Source of the DNA: Gryganskiella cystojenkinii
Lineage: Eukaryota > Mortierellomycota > Mortierellomycetes > Mortierellales > Mortierellaceae
Length of the DNA: 11,044 nucleotides
Direction of reading: 5' to 3'
NCBI GenBank assembly: GCA_015852425.1
Contig: JAAAIG010001075.1
Span: 1-11,044 of the forward strand
Shown: piece by piece, positions 7,085-11,044 of the stretch
Layout of the letters: each line of letters opens with the position of its first letter
How positions within the stretch are numbered: the stretch's first letter is position 1
Made by a program: the position numbers and the translations under genes
The notes under the pieces: generated by a model
What the model saw: only the letters and a program-made list of their open reading frames with translations
Databases searched by the model: none
What the model was told of the DNA's origin: nothing

Positions 7085-8425
7085 ATGTCCAACCCAAGAC
7101 CCAGGTTATCCTTGAATGTCGCCATAACTCTCGCTGTCGTCTTGGTGATAACAATGATCCCGCGGACCTTTGTCGAGTCTGTCTCGCCAGTGCTGACACG
7201 CGAGCAAATATATTCTCAAAAGGGGATGATCCAAAATTGGGTCGCACCCATGCCTCCCACCCCTCTCCAGGCCGCTAATGTTGCCGGTACTTCTGGGAGT
7301 GGCGAAAAGTTTCTGGTCCAGAATTGGGCCACGACCTTTCATTCAATCCAGATTGGCGGGAACGATATCTCGTTCACCAGTGACCCTTTTGTGAGTCCAA
7401 CTGCAGTAGCAGGAGATTCAACAAAGCCACCGGCCTCATCCTCGAACACGACTGCCGGTGTGGCTAGTGCAGGAGGCGATCCAAATTATCCGTTATCTTC
7501 ACAACAACAGGAACAACAACAAGTCTTGCGACTGGATTATCCCAAGGGGTCATATGCACCGTCGATCGGACCGATCGCCGGCGGTACTCATTTTTATGCA
7601 AACCCGTTTGGAGACAGCACACCATTCGAGTCTATGATGGTTAGTTACGATGTCGCGTTCCCTAGTGGGTTTAACTGGGTCTTGGCAGGAAAGCTCCCTG
7701 GTATCTATGGTGGTTCACCTTACGACGGATGTTCCGGGGGTGTGCAATCGACAGGAACCAACTGCTTGACCATGAGGTTGATGTGGCGACAGGGAGGTCT
7801 AGGAGAAGGTAAAGCAGGACAAAATAGTAATGGGAGAGGAAGAGCGTTATTGATCTTAAAGCACACTTCCTTATACCCAATTCTCGTTTTTTTTCTTTTG
7901 ATTTTATTTGTTTTTCTGCCCTCTTTTCTGCATTTCTCTCATGTAGTGTATGCATACGTACCTGCAGATCCCAAATCTGATTTCTGCAAGAACTCGGCCG
8001 TAATCTGCAACGACCAATATGGAAAATCTATCGGTCGAGGTCAAATCTATTTCCAACCGGGTGCCTGGACAAGGTTGGACATGATCATGTCTCTCAACAA
8101 ACCCGCAGGAAATAGCAACGGGACCTTACAAGTCTATCAAAATGGAGTCCTGGCGATTCAGCTGAACAATGTTCCTTATCGAAGTTCGGGGATGGTCGGA
8201 TTCCAAGGTCTCATGTTTTCTTCGTTCTTTGGTGGATCTGATCCTACCTATGCGACCCCGGTCGATACCTCAGTTTACTTTCGAAATGTACAACTGAGTG
8301 TCGGCCAACCTGCGGATCTGTACCAGGGAACAGGAGGTAGCGGTGCAGCTGGAAATCTTGGGAGGCTAAGGGACAGTGTTATTCTTTCAATAGTAGCCGC
8401 GTTCATTTCATACTTCTTTTTTTAA
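7085..8425 (+). CDS. Polysaccharide lyase family 14-like protein, secreted, likely GPI-anchored
   Basis: Two exons, 7085-7808 and 7947-8425 (1203 nt, 400 aa); the 138-nt intron is phase 1. PL14 enzymes cleave uronic-acid polymers (alginate, glucuronan) by beta-elimination. Seen: N-terminal hydrophobic signal about 10-26; variable Ser/Thr/Gln-rich region about 100-147; lyase-like domain about 148-360 with VSYDVAFPSGFNWVLAGKLPGIYGG, a CSGG turn, TMRLMWR and the spliced GEVYAYVP; C-terminal Gly/Ser-rich stretch then a hydrophobic end (386-400), the pattern of a GPI signal with the anchor site near 372-378. N-glycosylation sequons at N121 and N299. By spacing, K203, R231, Y243 and Y245 match the catalytic Lys197, Arg221, Tyr233 and Tyr235 of chlorovirus vAL-1 as I recall them; Thr229 stands where that enzyme has Ser219. 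The ATG has A at -3. Family assignment is firm by motif; substrate is unknown. Confidence 0.87.
   Translation: MSNPRPRLSLNVAITLAVVLVITMIPRTFVESVSPVLTREQIYSQKGMIQNWVAPMPPTPLQAANVAGTSGSGEKFLVQNWATTFHSIQIGGNDISFTSDPFVSPTAVAGDSTKPPASSSNTTAGVASAGGDPNYPLSSQQQEQQQVLRLDYPKGSYAPSIGPIAGGTHFYANPFGDSTPFESMMVSYDVAFPSGFNWVLAGKLPGIYGGSPYDGCSGGVQSTGTNCLTMRLMWRQGGLGEGKAGQNSNGRGRALLILKHTSLYPILVFFLLILFVFLPSFLHFSHVVYAYVPADPKSDFCKNSAVICNDQYGKSIGRGQIYFQPGAWTRLDMIMSLNKPAGNSNGTLQVYQNGVLAIQLNNVPYRSSGMVGFQGLMFSSFFGGSDPTYATPVDTSVYFRNVQLSVGQPADLYQGTGGSGAAGNLGRLRDSVILSIVAAFISYFFF
7809..7946 (+). other. PL14-like gene intron (138 nt, multiple of 3, no in-frame stop)
   Basis: Donor GTAAAG at 7809 and acceptor ATGTAG ending at 7946. 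Splicing joins GLGE to VYAYVP and so restores the family's Tyr-x-Tyr motif region. Unspliced, the frame stays open and gains 46 residues, including a strongly hydrophobic run from a T-rich segment. Confidence 0.88.
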
Positions 8426-8429
8426 AACA

Positions 8430-8441
8430 CCCCCCCCCCCC
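8430..8441 (+). repeat. Poly-C tract
   Basis: Twelve consecutive C in the 3' untranslated region of the PL14-like gene, starting four bases after its stop codon. It is a homopolymer and a possible place of sequencing length error, but outside coding sequence. Confidence 0.9.
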
Positions 8442-8465
8442 ACATCCTTCACGTGATCAATTCGC

Positions 8466-8471
8466 AATAAA
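8466..8471 (+). terminator. Poly(A) signal AATAAA for the PL14-like gene
   Basis: AATAAA 41 nt after the stop codon, followed by an A-rich stretch. Spacing fits a cleavage/polyadenylation signal. Confidence 0.55.
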
Positions 8472-8767
8472 AACAAAAAGCCAGCGAGACTTTGAAGGAG
8501 AGACTTTTTTCTCTATTGATCCAGGCAAATCTGGGTGGAACATTGAGAAACATCTCAGGGCGGAGACTTCTGGAGGACCTCTCCGGTTGGCGTACCCTAT
8601 CAGCCATGAAAAGACCCTCGTTTTTACGATCTTCCTCTCCCAGCTTCCATAAATAAAGCTATCGATAATGAATCCCCGGGATTCGATTCTTTTAAACTTC
8701 CCTTCATCTTTTTCCCCATCCACCTTCTACTTTATTTTGTCTGCACCTGAAAAAAAGAGAGCTGAAC

Positions 8768-10384
8768 ATGCGGCTTCATTCCTCCTCCACAATTGCCGTC
8801 ACAGCAATACTCTTGATGCTCTCCTCCTCCACCTCCAGTTTTCCTATCTCTGCTGAAAAGTCCCTTCTTCTCTCGCACTCACAATTACAAATCGCCCCTC
8901 AGGAAATATCGAGCGACCACCAATTTAGTAAAAGGGCAGAGGACCACTCGGACCATTCTCAAGGCGACCACGACCACGACGACCACGCAACACCTGTTCC
9001 TTCGACAACAGCATCGGTAACTGGACCGAGTGCAACACCTTCCCATGACCAACATACCCACTCTGACGACCACTCGGACCACGATCATTCACCTGAGAGT
9101 AAAGTCGAAGGAGACAACCATGCTGGACACTCCCATTCAGAATCCGAGGCTGGCCACAGCCATGGACCCGCTCGGTACGGATAATCCTCTTGAGAGGAAA
9201 TCGTCATCATTGCAAAAAGCAAGGGCCTGCAAGCTGACTTTCCCCCTCTATCCTCCTCTTTTTCTTCTTCTCCTTCTTCTAGTACCTGCGAGCCTCACGA
9301 CCATTCTCATGGAGAGTATGTCGTCTGGCATCACATTGTTGCCCTCCTGGTGTTGATGGTCGTCGCTGGACTTGGCTGCTCTCTCCCAATGATGATCAAA
9401 GACGGCGATCGGACAAGATTCATGATCCAACTGGGCAAGTACTTTGGTGCCGGTGTTGTCCTCTCTGTCGCCTTTGTACATATCTTACCTGAGGCTCTCT
9501 TTTCGTTGACACACCCTTGTCTCTCCAAGACCTGGACAGATGATTACCCCGGTTTCGCTCCCTTGATTATGATGGTATCGGGACTGACGATGCTCGTCAT
9601 CGAGTTCTTGGCTTCTCAAATGGCGTTCAAGCTCGAAGCTCAGAACAAGAAAACTGCTGTCACTGCCGAGACGGACCCTCGGACTACTCCTCATCATCAC
9701 CACGATCATGACCACAAACACTCTCACGTCGCCATCGCACCCAGTCACCCTCTTGACTGCTCAGAGCCCTCCTCGCCCTCTTCGACCATCGCCCCTGCTG
9801 CCGCCGCCGCCGCCGCCGACAAACCTGCGTCTCACGGAAACGAGGGTGGATGCAGTCATGCACACGGACTCACACTCTTGCAATGCGGCCCTGGTGTTTC
9901 GGCCAAGGTCTCGACGTACATGCTTGAAGTCGGTATTGCGTTGCATTCAGTCTTCATTGGAATCGCTCTCGGTGTCTTGGCAGGATCCGAATTTCTGGCA
10001 ATGACGATCGCCATTTGCTTCCATCAGTTCTTTGAAGGTGTCGCCTTGGGCTCCCGGATCGCGGATCTGACTTTCCCTGGTAAACGTTGGTTACCGATTC
10101 TTTTGATTGCTATCTTTGCCCTGGTGACTCCTTTGGGAGTTGCGATCGGCATGGGCATGCATACGAGTTACAAATCGACCTCTGTCGAGAACTTGATCAT
10201 CCAGGGTGTTACCAACTCGATTGCCTGTGGAGTCTTGCTCTACACGGCCTTTGTTACCTTGCTCGGAGGTGATATCCTATACTCTGAGCGATTCAGGGCT
10301 GAGACTCGAGCTAGCAAGGCCTCGTATCTTGTTGCAGTCTGGATGGGAGCGCTTTCGATGGCTGTAATTGCTCTGTGGGCATGA
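8768..10384 (+). CDS. ZIP family zinc/iron transporter with His-rich ectodomain
   Basis: Two exons, 8768-9174 and 9283-10384 (1509 nt, 502 aa); the 108-nt intron is phase 2, donor GTACGG, acceptor TTCTAG. ZIP permeases bring Zn2+ (or Fe2+) into the cytosol. Seen: signal peptide about 1-25; His/Asp-rich extracellular region about 59-145 with many HD, HSH and HDH units; eight predicted membrane segments (about 150-168, 187-205, 228-250, 350-368, 372-392, 405-426, 441-464, 483-501); HILPEAL after TM2; a second His-rich loop between TM3 and TM4 (275-283) followed by a seven-Ala run; metal-site residues His357 in HSVFIG (TM4), His383 and Glu387 in HQFFEG (TM5). The transporter core resembles ZRT1/ZRT2 and plant ZIPs; the long His-rich N-terminus makes it longer than those (350-420 aa). 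The start ATG has A at -3 and opens the signal peptide. Location at plasma membrane or an organelle cannot be told from sequence. Confidence 0.94.
9797..9817 (+). repeat. GCC-type Ala codon repeat inside the ZIP gene
   Basis: Seven Ala codons in a row (one GCT, six GCC) in the variable cytosolic loop between TM3 and TM4. It is a likely length-polymorphic trinucleotide repeat without expected effect on the transport core. Confidence 0.9.
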
Positions 10385-10462
10385 AAACATTATATCTACA
10401 GATACTTCCACTTTTTCTTTTTCTTGCATACAAGCACCTGTACAATACCCCTCACAACTCAC

Positions 10463-10468
10463 AATAAA
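10463..10468 (+). terminator. Poly(A) signal AATAAA for the ZIP gene
   Basis: AATAAA 79 nt after the ZIP stop codon. A second AATAAA at 10502-10507 could be an alternative signal. Confidence 0.55.
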
Positions 10469-10576
10469 TTTTGCATGGAACATTCGCTATGGATGGAGAA
10501 AAATAAACAAGTGTCTGGAATGGCTGACGGTTTGCGTCTTCTGGGTGGTACAAATACGACTTGGCCGGTAAAAAGT

Positions 10577-11044
10577 TCACTCCAAAAATGCTTTTAAAAA
10601 GTGAGGTGCACTGAGTATATTTCCATACTTTATTTTGTTCTTTTCTGGTCTCCTCGATACCAGTGAGAGAGGAAAACCGTCCATTCCAATCTGGTTGTGC
10701 CCATGTTGTGTCTCTTTTTGGTGAGGATTGATCCTGAGAGATTGAACAGCAGCAGATGACGCCTGAATGCTTAGATAGACACGAGCAACTGGAGCCAGAA
10801 ACTGCAAGGCAAAGTGTCGTTCTTTCCACCGTTCGCGTGGCTTAGCTCTATTGCGAGGGAGGTTCACCCTCGCGTTCTCGATGTACTCGTCAACATCTCC
10901 ATCCAACTTCCTTCTCAGATTGTTAGATGTCCAGGTTTTTGGATATACATTGTTCCCATCGACCTCAAAACTTCGAATATCCTCCGCCGCCTCTCCAATA
11001 ACCGCCGTGCCTTCTGGCGCAGAGCCGTCGGAGTCCCGTCCACT
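10577..11044 (-). CDS. Partial open frame of an unrecognised protein, runs off the right edge
   Basis: A minus-strand frame open from the window edge (11044) to TAG at 10577, 155 residues, with no start inside the window. The first part looks coding: polar and balanced, with VDGNNVYPKTWTSNNLRRKL, DEYIENARVNLP and a basic KPRERWKERH, then LQFLAPVARVYLSIQASSAA. The last 40-50 residues look less protein-like. An AATAAA on the minus strand at 10634-10629 lies inside this frame, so the true stop may be further upstream after an unseen splice, with the rest being 3' untranslated sequence. The gene converges with the ZIP gene. I do not recognise the family; a transposon origin was considered but nothing visible supports it. 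Confidence 0.4.
   Translation of the reverse strand, partial: SGRDSDGSAPEGTAVIGEAAEDIRSFEVDGNNVYPKTWTSNNLRRKLDGDVDEYIENARVNLPRNRAKPRERWKERHFALQFLAPVARVYLSIQASSAAVQSLRINPHQKETQHGHNQIGMDGFPLSLVSRRPEKNKIKYGNILSAPHFLKAFLE
10629..10634 (-). terminator. Candidate poly(A) signal for the right-edge minus-strand gene
   Basis: AATAAA on the minus strand. It lies upstream of the first in-frame stop of the partial frame, which suggests either that the coding region ends earlier through splicing or that the hexamer is there by chance. Confidence 0.25.

Larger units (their letters stand above)
8426..8767 (+). promoter_or_regulatory. PL14-like 3' flank and ZIP gene promoter region
   Basis: 342 bp between two tandem plus-strand genes. 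It begins with a 12-C tract (8430-8441) and an AATAAA, and ends in a pyrimidine-rich stretch before the ZIP start. A partial match to the yeast Zap1 zinc-responsive element (consensus ACCTTNAAGGT) lies at 8489-8499, with two mismatches. No other gene is visible. Confidence 0.4.

Noticed and set aside
6868..7278. Plus-strand 136-codon frame overlapping the start of the PL14-like gene
   Set aside because: Ser/Leu/Phe-rich translation of the CT tract followed by an out-of-frame shadow of the PL14-like exon.
7085..8425. Uninterrupted 446-aa reading of the PL14-like gene
   Set aside because: The extra 46 residues separate GLGE from VYAYVP, interrupt a family motif and are bordered by good splice sites, so the intron model is preferred.
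8885..9088. Minus-strand frame rich in Val and Arg opposite the ZIP ectodomain
   Set aside because: It is the antisense of the His/Asp-rich codons; a shadow frame.

Overview
The window looks like nuclear DNA from a filamentous early-diverging fungus, most probably Mucoromycota or Mortierellomycota. The evidence is short spliceosomal introns of 89-187 nt with GT...AG ends, AATAAA poly(A) signals on the coding strand 40-80 nt after stop codons, strand-biased pyrimidine tracts before start codons, and the protein types present. The clade is inferred from these traits, not proven. I reconstructed 10 introns by hand. Every model closes in frame: 687, 1335, 1203 and 1509 nt for the four spliced genes.

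Layout: 1-1820 holds no gene I can support. Three genes lie in tandem on the minus strand. They are a p24-delta/Erv25 (TMED10-like) cargo receptor of the early secretory pathway (3049 to 1892, 4 exons), an unrecognised Ser-rich 264-aa protein (4214 to 3420), and a six-exon gene (6400 to 4563) whose spliced product reads as a CENP-P (Ctf19/Fta2-type) kinetochore protein. A 684-bp divergent intergenic region with a large CT-rich tract follows. Two plus-strand genes come next: a secreted, probably GPI-anchored polysaccharide lyase family 14-like protein (7085-8425, one intron) and a histidine-rich ZIP zinc transporter (8768-10384, one intron). The right edge carries an open minus-strand reading frame, probably the 3' part of a gene continuing outside the window.

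The genes do not form a pathway. They are ordinary eukaryotic neighbours: secretion (Erv25), chromosome segregation (CENP-P), cell surface or polyuronide handling (PL14-like) and metal uptake (ZIP). I see no mobile element, CRISPR array, tRNA or rRNA gene. The most interesting items are the CENP-P homologue, which is scattered over six short exons and easy to miss, with its long phosphosite-bearing N-terminal extension; a surface-anchored PL14-like enzyme in a fungus whose own wall may contain polyuronides; and two introns that are multiples of three and free of stops, so retention would insert hydrophobic segments.
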